Origin: Acidithiobacillus sp.
GTDB lineage: Bacteria > Pseudomonadota > Gammaproteobacteria > Acidithiobacillales > Acidithiobacillaceae
Direction of reading: 5' to 3'
Length of the DNA: 41,701 nucleotides
Assembly: GCA_027445725.1 (NCBI GenBank)
Contig: DAIAVG010000001.1
Location: 1-41,701, forward strand
The first letter of the stretch is position 1. Each line of letters starts with the position of its first letter. Below the pieces are notes generated by a model, which was not told where the DNA came from, did no database searches, and saw only the letters and a program-made list of their open reading frames with translations. Below are positions 15,959 to 23,918 of the stretch, in pieces. The translations under genes and the position numbers were made by a program.

Positions 15959-16969
15959 ATGAAAGACACGGGATCGATGTATCGTATCGCCCGCATCGAC
16001 AACAACAGAACCGAAGGCTGGAAGGTCACCCTTCCAGGGCCTGTCGGAGGCAAGGCAACGATATACAAGACATTCACCGACATTTGCTACCAGGGAAGGA
16101 ACCAGGCGCTGATGGCTGCGCAAAAATTCCGTGACGGCCTGATCACCAGGCGCAAATCGGCGTCAGGAAGGTATGGCGTCTCGCTGCTACGTGTGCATAG
16201 TGTAACCGGCGCGATCTCATCCATCACATGGGTGGTGAGAGTCCCGGTTGGCGGCCGCTCCAAAAGAAAAAGTTTCAATCTGCGGGATTACAGCTACGAA
16301 GAGGCATGGCGCCTGGCAATGGAGGAGCGGGTCAAACACGGCGGGCTTCCGTCACCAAAGGATCCGCCACCCATGCCGGAGTGGGTGAGGGAGTGGCTAG
16401 CATCCACCCCTGCCAAAAAGTCCGGTCGCACTGGGGTATACCTAATGAGTGTCCGCCAGAATAAAAAATGTTACCCATCCTGGGTGGCACAGTTCAATGT
16501 CGCTGGCCAGCGCAAAACGAGGTTTTGGTTCATCAGCAAGTATGGCTACGAAGGGGCATGGCGTCTGGCCACGGCCAGACGCGAGCAGTATGACGGTCTC
16601 CCGTCGCCCCAGGATCCGCCACCCATGCCGGAGTGGGTGAGGGAGTGGCTATCACATCCGATCAACCCAAAAAAACCAAGAAAACCAAGAAAACCAAGGG
16701 TCGGCAATATATCAGGACACGCTGGAGTGAGACTGAAATGGACATGCCGTCATGGAAAAATACGATCTGTGAACTGGGAAGCGTCCATCAGCGCCGATGG
16801 CCAGAAGAAAAAAAGAAGCTGGGCTGTGCTCAAGCACGGCTACGCCGGCGCCTGGCGTCTGGCGGAGGAGTGTCGCGCCGGGTATGACGGATCTGCATCA
16901 CCCACGGAGCCGCCGCCGATGCCGGAATGGTTGAAGGAACAGCTGCTGGCCCAAAAAAAACATGGATGA
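15959..16969 (+). CDS. Protein with four tandem AP2-like DNA-binding repeats
   Basis: A 336-residue basic protein. ATG 15959 follows AAAGGAG. An AP2-like pattern (beta strands with a central Trp, then aromatic-Gly, then an amphipathic helix with Ala and Arg) recurs four times. The repeats begin near residues 7 (IARIDNNRTEGWKVTLPG), 73 (GVSLLRVHS), 159 (GVYLMSVRQ) and 256 (GVRLKWTCR). Repeats 2-4 share YxxAWRLAxxxR and end in PPPMPEW. The 40 bases at 16360-16399 recur exactly at 16612-16651, so the copies arose by recent duplication. AP2 domains occur in mobile-element nucleases, but no nuclease domain is visible here. A DNA-binding regulator or accessory transfer factor is inferred. Confidence 0.75.
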   Translation: MKDTGSMYRIARIDNNRTEGWKVTLPGPVGGKATIYKTFTDICYQGRNQALMAAQKFRDGLITRRKSASGRYGVSLLRVHSVTGAISSITWVVRVPVGGRSKRKSFNLRDYSYEEAWRLAMEERVKHGGLPSPKDPPPMPEWVREWLASTPAKKSGRTGVYLMSVRQNKKCYPSWVAQFNVAGQRKTRFWFISKYGYEGAWRLATARREQYDGLPSPQDPPPMPEWVREWLSHPINPKKPRKPRKPRVGNISGHAGVRLKWTCRHGKIRSVNWEASISADGQKKKRSWAVLKHGYAGAWRLAEECRAGYDGSASPTEPPPMPEWLKEQLLAQKKHG

Positions 16970-16975
16970 TTGGAC

Positions 16976-17251
16976 ATGACCACGCTTCCAATCATGTCCC
17001 AACTGCTGGACTTGCCGGGGCAACTGATGGCGGCCCACCCCGTCATCGGGGCGTGGTCACCCCTGATCGTACTAACCGTCTGGTTCTTGTGGTCCCTGGT
17101 CATGATCGGCGGGGACTTCATCCAGATCATTACCTTCCGCGCCGACGTTTCCCGGCTCTTCGGTGACCTCTTCCGCTTTCTGTTCTTCACGCTTTTTATG
17201 CTGACCGCCTTCGTGGGTGCCTGCATCTGGTCGTTTTCGGTGCTGTTCTAG
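16976..17251 (+). CDS. Small two-helix membrane protein
   Basis: A 91-residue protein with two predicted membrane helices (about residues 28-50, PLIVLTVWFLWSLVMIGGD, and 68-91, FRFLFFTLFMLTAFVGAC). ATG 16976 lies 6 bases after the previous stop, without a strong ribosome site; a TTG at 16970 is also in frame. Last gene of the block between trbE and trbJ. No family recognised. Confidence 0.6.
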   Translation: MTTLPIMSQLLDLPGQLMAAHPVIGAWSPLIVLTVWFLWSLVMIGGDFIQIITFRADVSRLFGDLFRFLFFTLFMLTAFVGACIWSFSVLF

Positions 17252-17377
17252 CCCTTTAACCTCATTGCTGTCCTCCTGCCAATTCATCCTCATGAGGTGT
17301 GTGGGGTCGACGGAAAAGAAAAGGCATCGCCAAGTCTTCTTTCTCCCAAACCCCAACACCACCGTTTGGGCGCAACC

Positions 17378-17426
17378 CTTACAGGGTGCAAACCGCGATC
17401 AGGTTCCGCTTCGCCCTACAGATAAC
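17378..17426 (+). repeat. Module A copy 5, upstream of trbJ
   Basis: CTTACAGGGTGCAAACC leads into an exact GCGATCAGGT (17395-17404), then GCCCTACAGATAACAGG. The end of the module is about 30 bases before the trbJ start. The rest of the 205-base gap from 17252 shows no gene. Confidence 0.6.
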
Positions 17427-17456
17427 AGGAAACGTTATTCATAGGGGAGCATTGCC

Positions 17457-18218
17457 ATGAACAAACCGTGCAATATCATACTCATTTCCGCCATCGTCTT
17501 CGCCCTGGCTCCGGCTTCCGCCTTCGCGGGCACCCTGACCGGCGGCGCCACCATGCCTGAGCAGATTGTGCAGGAGATCACCTCCGTCCAGCAACTGGCC
17601 CAGCAGGCGCAGCAGGTCCAGGAACAGATTCAGATGGTCTATGACCAGGCCAAGAACCTGGAAAGTATGCCGACCCAGATGTGGTCCAGCGTCTCGGGCG
17701 ACCTCAATAATCTGGTCAACATCGCTGGGCAGGCGCAGGGATTGAGCTACGCCAGCCAGAATATCGCCAGCCAGTTCAGCCAGACCTATCCCCAGGCATC
17801 CAGCATCGGGAACAACTACGGCCAGCAGATGCAGACCTGGACCACCGACACCAACGGTCAGATCCAGTCGCTGCTGACGCAAAACGGAATGGTCGCTGAT
17901 CAGTTCTCCAGCCAGCAATCCGCCTTGCAGGCCATCCAGAACGCCAGCCAGTCGGCGGCAGGGCGCATGCAGGTCCTGCAGGCGGGCAACCAGATCGCCG
18001 GCCTGGAGGTCAACCAGTTGCAGCAGATGCAGCAGGAGGATATGGCCGCCAATTCGGCCATGGGCGCCTATGAAGCTCAACAGGTGAACCAGCAGCAGGC
18101 GGCGACGAACGATGAGAACAGCTACATACAGCAAAACGATGCCGCCACCGACACTAATATGATGGCGATCACACCGATCACCATCCCCGGCGGCGGAGCC
18201 ACGGCGACGGCGCCGTAA
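17457..18218 (+). CDS. trbJ: TrbJ, VirB5-like conjugal transfer protein
   Basis: A periplasmic/pilus-tip type component of the mating apparatus. 253 residues with a Sec signal peptide (cleavage near AFA-GT), then long Gln-rich helices (QLAQQAQQVQEQIQMVYDQA, then the QSALQAIQNASQSAAGRMQ segment), the usual TrbJ pattern. The C-terminus NDAATDTNMMAITPI is shared almost exactly with the lipoprotein encoded next (18287). GGGGAG precedes ATG 17457. The gene sits before a TrbK-like gene and trbL, as in Ti plasmids. Confidence 0.88.
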   Translation: MNKPCNIILISAIVFALAPASAFAGTLTGGATMPEQIVQEITSVQQLAQQAQQVQEQIQMVYDQAKNLESMPTQMWSSVSGDLNNLVNIAGQAQGLSYASQNIASQFSQTYPQASSIGNNYGQQMQTWTTDTNGQIQSLLTQNGMVADQFSSQQSALQAIQNASQSAAGRMQVLQAGNQIAGLEVNQLQQMQQEDMAANSAMGAYEAQQVNQQQAATNDENSYIQQNDAATDTNMMAITPITIPGGGATATAP

Positions 18219-18270
18219 TTTTTTGCTCGCTTTATTCATAGGGTGAGGGGAAGACCCTCGCCAACCTGAT
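18219..18270 (+). repeat. Module B copy 3, between trbJ and the trbK-like gene
   Basis: TTTTTTGCTCGCTTTATTCATAG is a diverged copy of module B, starting right at the end of trbJ. A hairpin GAGGG-GAAGA-CCCTC follows, and CCTGATC near 18264 is the reverse complement of the module A core (GATCAGG). Confidence 0.5.
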
Positions 18271-18286
18271 CCCAAGGAGATTCATC

Positions 18287-18478
18287 ATGAACATGAAAAC
18301 CATTTTTACCGTTATCGCCATGGCCGCCACAATGGCTCTCGCGGGATGCTCATCGCACCACGCGCGCACCCATCATCAGCCCGCGTCATTCAAGGCGTAT
18401 ATGAAAGCGAACGATGCCGCCACCGACACCAACATGATGGCGATTACGCCCATTAAATTGCCCGGACGCCATAAATAA
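18287..18478 (+). CDS. trbK: TrbK-like small lipoprotein
   Basis: A 63-residue lipoprotein (signal MNMKTIFTVIAMAATMALAG then Cys, lipobox ALAGC). It lies exactly where trbK, the entry-exclusion lipoprotein, sits in trb operons, between trbJ and trbL, and has the same size class. Sequence proof of exclusion function is absent. The C-terminal NDAATDTNMMAITPI matches the end of TrbJ; the underlying 56-base segments are 18135-18190 and 18410-18465. AAGGAG precedes ATG 18287. Confidence 0.65.
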   Translation: MNMKTIFTVIAMAATMALAGCSSHHARTHHQPASFKAYMKANDAATDTNMMAITPIKLPGRHK

Positions 18479-18510
18479 CCGGGCCGTCTCTAACGAAAGG
18501 AGAGCTTCAA

Positions 18511-20253
18511 ATGAGCCTGGAAAATTTCAGTAATAACGGACTGAACTCGCTGGTCAACCAGTTTCAGTCCGGGACTTCGGGATGGATGAACACGGCGGAT
18601 CATATCGCCATTCAGATATTCGGAGCCTTAGCCGTGCTGGAATTCGTCTGGTCGGGCGCGACGATTCTTTTACGCAAAAACGATCTCCCGGATATCCTGA
18701 CTGGCGTCCTTTTTAAGGTGCTCTCCCTATCATTTTTTTATACGCTGATCATTGAGGCGCCGACCTGGATACCGGATATCATCCAGTCGTTCTGGGATAT
18801 TGGAGGACAGATCAGCGGGCAGCCGATACAGTCGCCGAACGCCATTTTGATGGACGGCATACAGATGGGTGCAAGACTTATCAATGCCACAATGAATGCA
18901 GTATCCGGGTGGCATCCAGCGGAGTCCATTGTTCTCGCCGTGGCGGCGGGCATTACGGCAATACTGATCCTGGTCGGCACACTCATTTTGGCCCTTCAGT
19001 TGATCGTGACGCTCATCGAGGCATTCATCATCATCGGCGGTGGCGCTTTTTTGTTGGGATTCATGGGTTCCCGATGGACCAGTCAATGGGGGGAAAAATA
19101 CTTCGGTTACGCGGTGTCGGTGGGCATCAAACTGATGGTTGTCGAGCTGATCACGGGGCTTGCGTTTTCCATGATGCAGATCTGGTCGAACGCCTTGAAC
19201 GCCTTGCACCTTGGGACATCCAATGTGTTTGTTCCCGTGGCTGACATGTTCAACATCGGTGTGGGCACCCTGATCATTGGCGCGCTGGCGATTATGGTCC
19301 CGTCCTTGGCATCATCAATGATGAACGGCTCCCCTTCCCTCTCCCTTGGCAACGTCGGTGCCGCCGGTGCGGCCATTGCCGGTGGCGTGGTTGCCGCCGG
19401 AGCGGGTGCGGCCATGGGTGCGGCATCCCTGGCCAATTCGGCCATCGGCGCGGGCAAAGGCGTTCATGCCGTTGCCAGTTCGGCCAACACTGCGATGGGC
19501 GGCATGAAAGGACTTGGTGCGGCCTTCCAGGAGGGTGCCGGAGCAGCGAGTGAATCCGGGATCCTGGGGCTCGGCGCGGGAACAACCGGAGCGGCAATGG
19601 CGGGCGGTTTGACAGGCATGATGGGTCAGGCCGCGTCCGGCATGGGCACGGCTAGTAAGCATGGCATCAAAGCGGTAGGAGGCATGGCGGGTGCAAGGAT
19701 TCAGGGCGTTTCCGGTCGCAAGGCGCAGGAGGTTGCCGCCGGACTTGGAGACAAAGCCGTCCAGGGGCATGGTGAGACCACCTCTGGCGGTAACTTCGCC
19801 AACCGGGTCAGAGCGCAACAGCCTGGTGACGCAAGCAAGGGCAACAGCGTTGGCCTCGGTGCCGCGCCGGATGGCCCCAACAACAGTGGCAACGTGGGTG
19901 GCGGTACTGGTGGCGGATCCAGCCCCAGTGACCCCAATGCAGGCGCGGGGATGGGAAGCACCACCAGCGCGGGCAACCGCGAGGGCTCCACGGCTGCAGG
20001 CATTCCCGGTGAGAAGCTGGGTTCCACGGCAGCGGGCGTGCCGTCCAAAGGCTCAGGTGACAGCATCGGCGGCGGAAGCGGCAAAGGCAACCTGTCTGGT
20101 CAGGGCAACGGACCGCGATTTGACACCCGCCCAGACCATGAAAAAACGTTGTCAGCCTTGGACAAGGTCAAGGAGCGCAACCGTCCGCACGGATTTCCAA
20201 ATGATGGCGGCGGTGCGGGAGCGGGTGGACCACGCATCACGCACACTGAATAG
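18511..20253 (+). CDS. trbL: TrbL, VirB6-like polytopic membrane protein
   Basis: An inner-membrane channel component of 580 residues. The N-terminal 270 residues carry about six membrane segments (for example IAIQIFGALAVLEFVWSGA, ITAILILVGTLILALQLIV, FIIIGGGAFLLGFMG, and GVGTLIIGALAIMVPSLAS). The C-terminal half is a long Gly/Ala/Ser-rich low-complexity tail, as in many TrbL proteins, ending in a charged segment. GAAAGGAG precedes ATG 18511. A good terminator follows the stop. Confidence 0.93.
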   Translation: MSLENFSNNGLNSLVNQFQSGTSGWMNTADHIAIQIFGALAVLEFVWSGATILLRKNDLPDILTGVLFKVLSLSFFYTLIIEAPTWIPDIIQSFWDIGGQISGQPIQSPNAILMDGIQMGARLINATMNAVSGWHPAESIVLAVAAGITAILILVGTLILALQLIVTLIEAFIIIGGGAFLLGFMGSRWTSQWGEKYFGYAVSVGIKLMVVELITGLAFSMMQIWSNALNALHLGTSNVFVPVADMFNIGVGTLIIGALAIMVPSLASSMMNGSPSLSLGNVGAAGAAIAGGVVAAGAGAAMGAASLANSAIGAGKGVHAVASSANTAMGGMKGLGAAFQEGAGAASESGILGLGAGTTGAAMAGGLTGMMGQAASGMGTASKHGIKAVGGMAGARIQGVSGRKAQEVAAGLGDKAVQGHGETTSGGNFANRVRAQQPGDASKGNSVGLGAAPDGPNNSGNVGGGTGGGSSPSDPNAGAGMGSTTSAGNREGSTAAGIPGEKLGSTAAGVPSKGSGDSIGGGSGKGNLSGQGNGPRFDTRPDHEKTLSALDKVKERNRPHGFPNDGGGAGAGGPRITHTE

Positions 20254-20275
20254 TTTTTCCATGGCAAAAGCCCTT

Positions 20276-20299
20276 GGCCCGGTCATTCGGGCCTTTTTT
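20276..20299 (+). terminator. Rho-independent terminator after trbL
   Basis: GGCCCG (20276-20281), loop GTCATT and CGGGCC (20288-20293) are followed by six T residues. The rest of the 382-base gap from 20254 to 20635 holds no convincing gene, only AT/CT-rich sequence and module A copies 6 and 7. Confidence 0.85.
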
Positions 20300-20553
20300 G
20301 TGGGTGTCATCTAAAAAAAGTCCTTCATATTTGCCTTCTGCTGCACTAAACCGGCAGGTGTGACACCAAACCATCACCAACGTAACAAAGCTCGCCATAG
20401 GGCAGTTACGGCGGCTCAACGGCAATGCGTCCTTCTCCGAACCATATCACAGTCCTGTTTCACACGCCTTCACGCCATTTTCACACGGGAAGGGAATGGT
20501 GGCATCAGGAAAGGAAGGTCTCTCTTTCCTGCTACCCGTTCACCACCCTAACG

Positions 20554-20627
20554 CAAAAAAACAGTGATCAGGTGAAGCACTGCCCAATAGTTAGCAGGAA
20601 AGACTCATCAATTTATAGCGATCAGGA
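20554..20627 (+). repeat. Module A copies 6 and 7, upstream of trbF
   Basis: CAAAAAAACA precedes GTGATCAGGT (20564-20573), followed by GCCCAATAGTTAGCAGG. A second partial copy, GCGATCAGGAG (20619-20629), doubles as the ribosome-binding site for trbF at 20636. Confidence 0.6.
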
Positions 20628-20635
20628 GAGCAACC

Positions 20636-21340
20636 ATGGATTGGGGCAACGCTTGGGGCAACAGCACTACAGAGAACACGAAGACCGGTGGGGGTTCCAG
20701 CAATCCCTACCTCAACGCCCGCAGAGAATGGGACGATCGCCAGGGAGACGCTCTGGCCCGCGCTCATAACTGGAAATTGATGGCCTTCGGGGCAATAGCC
20801 GTCGCGGGTGTCGCCGTCGCCGGCATCGCATACATCGGTGCGCAAAGTAAGATTCAGCCTTACGTGGTCGCCATTGACAAAATGGGCAACCCCATCGCGA
20901 TGGCGCAGCCGGTGACAGGTGGTGCTATCAACCAGCGCATCATCGAGGCGCAAGTGGCCTCCTGGGTCTGGAATTGGCGGTCCATGCTGTCCGACCCCAT
21001 GGCTCAAAAACAGCTACTCGCCCAGGTTTACGCCATGGCTTCCACCCAAACGGCCGCTGAGATCAACCCATGGTACAAAAAATCCTGGACGGCTGACGCG
21101 GGTTACGTGGTCTCTCCTCATATCACTAGCATCCTGCCGATTTCCAAAAACACGTATCAGGTGAACTGGACGGAGACGAAATACCAGAATGGGCAGAGCG
21201 ACGGGACTATGAATTACAAGGGTAATGTAACGGTTGGCATTGACAAGAAGATCGCCAGTACCGCCCAGGCGTCCATGCTGAATCCCTTGGGCATCTACGT
21301 GCAATCCATCACCTGGACCAAAGTGTTGAGCAGCAATTAA
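20636..21340 (+). CDS. trbF: TrbF, VirB8-like inner-membrane protein
   Basis: A bitopic inner-membrane protein that bridges channel and core complexes. 234 residues: cytoplasmic N-terminus (NPYLNARREWDDRQGDAL), one membrane helix at about 47-68, and a periplasmic NTF2-like domain (IQPYVVAIDKMGNP, WVWNWRSMLSDPMAQKQLL, VNWTETKYQNG, NPLGIYVQSITWTKVL). ATG 20636 follows AGGAGAG. It follows a terminator and module A, so a new transcript for trbFGI probably starts just upstream. Confidence 0.94.
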   Translation: MDWGNAWGNSTTENTKTGGGSSNPYLNARREWDDRQGDALARAHNWKLMAFGAIAVAGVAVAGIAYIGAQSKIQPYVVAIDKMGNPIAMAQPVTGGAINQRIIEAQVASWVWNWRSMLSDPMAQKQLLAQVYAMASTQTAAEINPWYKKSWTADAGYVVSPHITSILPISKNTYQVNWTETKYQNGQSDGTMNYKGNVTVGIDKKIASTAQASMLNPLGIYVQSITWTKVLSSN

Positions 21341-21365
21341 CGGTTAAATCCAAAGGAGTAGTGAC

Positions 21366-22280
21366 ATGAAAAGCATGAAAAAGCAGTCCATCATCGCGGC
21401 GATCGCCATACTTGTCGCATCCCCTCTGGCTTTAGCCCATGGGATGGAGAACAGCAAGCAAGTTTACGATAAATTGATCCATGACCAGGTGCCCGGCACG
21501 GCATCAGCCAAGACGCTACAGTCTGCCATCGCCCAAGCATCCAAAGTCTGGCATGACACAGGGTCCGCTTCCGCTATCGCCGGAAATAATGGTGAGGTGC
21601 TGTATCCATATGGGCAATCCACCCCGGATATCCTTTGTTCCCCACTGCATACCACCATCATCAAGCTCTTGCCTGGAGAAAAAATCGCCGGTTCGGCGTT
21701 GGGGGATAAGATCCGCTGGACAGCCACCAACCTGCAGCTTGGAAATCAGGCCGTGGTTCTGGTGCGCCCCATGCAGAAGGGCATCACCACTAATCTGGTC
21801 ATCGCCGCCACCACAGGCAAAATCTACGACCTGACACTGGTCAGTGATAAGGCCAAGTTTGTCCCAACCGTTGGGTTTTATGATCCTCAAAAGGACTGGG
21901 ACAAGGCGGTGGTTGGGGTTGCCATGCAGAATCAGGCCAATGCCGCCGCGCAGCGCAAGGCGACCATGACGCTTCCGAACATCAACCCGGCGGATCTGGA
22001 CTTTGATTACTATGTCACCGGGCCGCACCGGTACCGGCCAGTCAGGATATTTTCTGCGGCCGGCAAGGTGTACTTGCAGATGCCTCCAGGCATGAAATAC
22101 GGCAACGCTCCGGCGGTGTTTGTCATGGAGGACGGCAAGGAACAGTTGACGAATTTCCAGGTGATTCAGGGTTATTACGTCATCGACCAACTGTTCCATG
22201 AGGCGAAACTGCTTCTTGGAACCGGAGACAACAAGCGGGTGGTGACCATTCATGCCGGTCGGCGCCACTTCAGTTGGTAG
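21366..22280 (+). CDS. trbG: TrbG, VirB9-like outer-membrane core protein
   Basis: A component of the outer-membrane core of the channel, 304 residues, with a Sec signal peptide (MKSMKKQSIIAAIAILVASP, cleavage near ALA-HG). Typical CagX/VirB9 elements: the segment around LLPGEKIAGSALGDKIRW, the central VVLVRPMQKGITTNLVI strand-turn, and a C-terminal domain with PVRIFSAAGKVYLQMPPGM and TNFQVIQGYYVIDQLFHEA. AAAGGAG precedes ATG 21366. Close spacing to trbF and trbI supports one operon. Confidence 0.94.
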   Translation: MKSMKKQSIIAAIAILVASPLALAHGMENSKQVYDKLIHDQVPGTASAKTLQSAIAQASKVWHDTGSASAIAGNNGEVLYPYGQSTPDILCSPLHTTIIKLLPGEKIAGSALGDKIRWTATNLQLGNQAVVLVRPMQKGITTNLVIAATTGKIYDLTLVSDKAKFVPTVGFYDPQKDWDKAVVGVAMQNQANAAAQRKATMTLPNINPADLDFDYYVTGPHRYRPVRIFSAAGKVYLQMPPGMKYGNAPAVFVMEDGKEQLTNFQVIQGYYVIDQLFHEAKLLLGTGDNKRVVTIHAGRRHFSW

Positions 22281-22307
22281 GCAAAAAACAGGCAAAGGAG
22301 AAGGAAC

Positions 22308-23696
22308 ATGATTGACTTGAATAATTCAGATTCCGGCCAGGAGGGGCAGCAGCCATCAGACAGGCTCCTGCCACCACTGCCATCCATCGATGACGAGTTG
22401 TCCGGGGATTTGCATGGCCCAGGACAGACCAGCAGAAACGGACCTGCCACGGTCAACATCAAGGGGCAGGTCAAGGGTGGTCGCAGCCTCAGCAAGAAGG
22501 GCAAAAAGGTCATCGTCTTCGGTGGGGCAGGCATCGCCGCGCTGATTTTGGGAGGGGTCATGATGGCCGGGCTCCATGGTGGGTCGGCCAGTACGTCCTC
22601 TTCAGTCGAGTTGGCCGGTGCGGGCAATGCACCCAAGCTGAAAGCCAGACCCCAAACCAGCTCGATTTCTTCGGCGGTGGCATCCACTTTTTCGGCGCAT
22701 GGGGCACAGCAGCAACATCACTCAGGCACCGTCGCCGCTTCGGCCTTGACCACGGCGGCGACTACCAGCAAGAAGCCACCCATGACCCAAGAACAGAAGT
22801 ACCGGAAGTGGCTGGAGACCCAGCATTACAAGGAACTGGAAGGTCGGCACCTGGCCGGTCAGGCGGCCATGGTCTCCACCGGCAACTGGGAGGCTGCCAA
22901 GACGCCGGCGACGCAATCGGTCTCCGCAACATCTCCTGCACCAGGTTACCCGGCGCCAGGTGTTGCTGGCGGCATTCCTGCGGGCTATTTGCAGGGTGCT
23001 CCGGGTAGTGCACGGAGCCTTCATGGTGCTGCGGCAAATGAAGCTTTCGCCAAGGCGATGCACAACAAAAAGGAGAAGAACGAAGGGTATCTTACGGCGC
23101 ATCTTCATAGCCCTGTGAGCCATTCGGAATTGTTTTCCGGATCCGTCATTCCGGCAGTGTTAGTAACAGGCATCAATAGTCAGTTACCGGGGGAAATTAC
23201 CGCGCAAGTCAGACAGAACGTCTATAACTCACTCAATCCTGGGGAGGTGGTTATTCCTCAGGGATCCAAGCTGATCGGTGTTTACGATTCTGGCGTTCAG
23301 TATGGCCAGAGCCGTGTTCTTGTGGCATGGAGTCGCGTTATTTATCCCAATGGAGAAACGATTGATCTTCGGGGAATGAGCGGCGTAGATGGCCTTGGGG
23401 AAGCAGGATTTTCGCAAATCACCGACAACCACTATATGAAGATTTTCGGTTCCGCATTCCTGATTTCCTTGCTTGGTGCCGGCGCGCAGTTGGCACAGCC
23501 TCAGCAGAGTAGCGCTTTATCTAATCCCGGCATGGGGCAAACCGCAACAGGGGCTATCAGCCAGGAAATGGACAGCGTTGGGGGAGATATGCTTCAGAAA
23601 AATCTGAATATTGCGCCGACCTTGAAAATCCGGCCGGGGTACCTTTTCAATGTGCTGGTCAGCAAGACGATGATTCTGCCCGTCTATCATCCGTAA
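22308..23696 (+). CDS. trbI: TrbI, VirB10-like core protein
   Basis: An inner-to-outer membrane spanning core protein, 462 residues. Pro/Ser-rich cytoplasmic N-terminus, one membrane helix near residues 66-86 (VIVFGGAGIAALILGGVMM), a disordered periplasmic linker, and the conserved C-terminal beta-barrel domain (PGEVVIPQGSKLIGVYDSGV, then RVIYPNGETIDLRGMSG and KIRPGYLFNVLVSKTMILPV). AAAGGAG precedes ATG 22308. Directly followed by a terminator. A TrbH gene, normally between trbG and trbI, is absent; the gap is only 27 bases. Confidence 0.95.
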   Translation: MIDLNNSDSGQEGQQPSDRLLPPLPSIDDELSGDLHGPGQTSRNGPATVNIKGQVKGGRSLSKKGKKVIVFGGAGIAALILGGVMMAGLHGGSASTSSSVELAGAGNAPKLKARPQTSSISSAVASTFSAHGAQQQHHSGTVAASALTTAATTSKKPPMTQEQKYRKWLETQHYKELEGRHLAGQAAMVSTGNWEAAKTPATQSVSATSPAPGYPAPGVAGGIPAGYLQGAPGSARSLHGAAANEAFAKAMHNKKEKNEGYLTAHLHSPVSHSELFSGSVIPAVLVTGINSQLPGEITAQVRQNVYNSLNPGEVVIPQGSKLIGVYDSGVQYGQSRVLVAWSRVIYPNGETIDLRGMSGVDGLGEAGFSQITDNHYMKIFGSAFLISLLGAGAQLAQPQQSSALSNPGMGQTATGAISQEMDSVGGDMLQKNLNIAPTLKIRPGYLFNVLVSKTMILPVYHP

Positions 23697-23722
23697 GCCA
23701 CATCTCTCACCGCAACATCAAG

Positions 23723-23744
23723 CCGCCTCCGGGCGGTTTTTTTT
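23723..23744 (+). terminator. Rho-independent terminator after trbI
   Basis: CCGCC (23723-23727), loop TCCG and GGCGG (23732-23736) are followed by eight T residues. It closes the mating-pair-formation transcript. Confidence 0.9.
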
Positions 23745-23785
23745 CTGCATTGAGTGCGCACGGAGCCTTGTCCTCATAAAATTTC

Positions 23786-23835
23786 ACGATAAATTCACGA
23801 TACGCTGATTTTAGACGTTATCGTTAATTTATCGT
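23786..23835. promoter_or_regulatory. Inverted-repeat operator-like element with four ACGATA boxes
   Basis: The 17 bases at 23786-23802 (ACGATAAATTCACGATA) are the reverse complement, with one mismatch, of 23819-23835. Each arm contains ACGATA twice. The arms are 16 bases apart in an AT-rich stretch about 85 bases before the gene at 23919. This looks like a dyad operator or an initiator-binding site. Confidence 0.6.
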
Positions 23836-23918
23836 TAAAAATCATTATCTTGGTCCATTGCGATGCCGCGCACCAATCGCTATCTTTCCCATAACGAAAT
23901 CTTTCAGAGGTGCAGGAC

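Noticed and set aside
16360..16651. Exact 40-base repeats considered as a CRISPR-like or insertion repeat
   Set aside because: They lie inside one continuous coding sequence, only two exact copies exist, and they encode the same peptide PPPMPEWVREWL.
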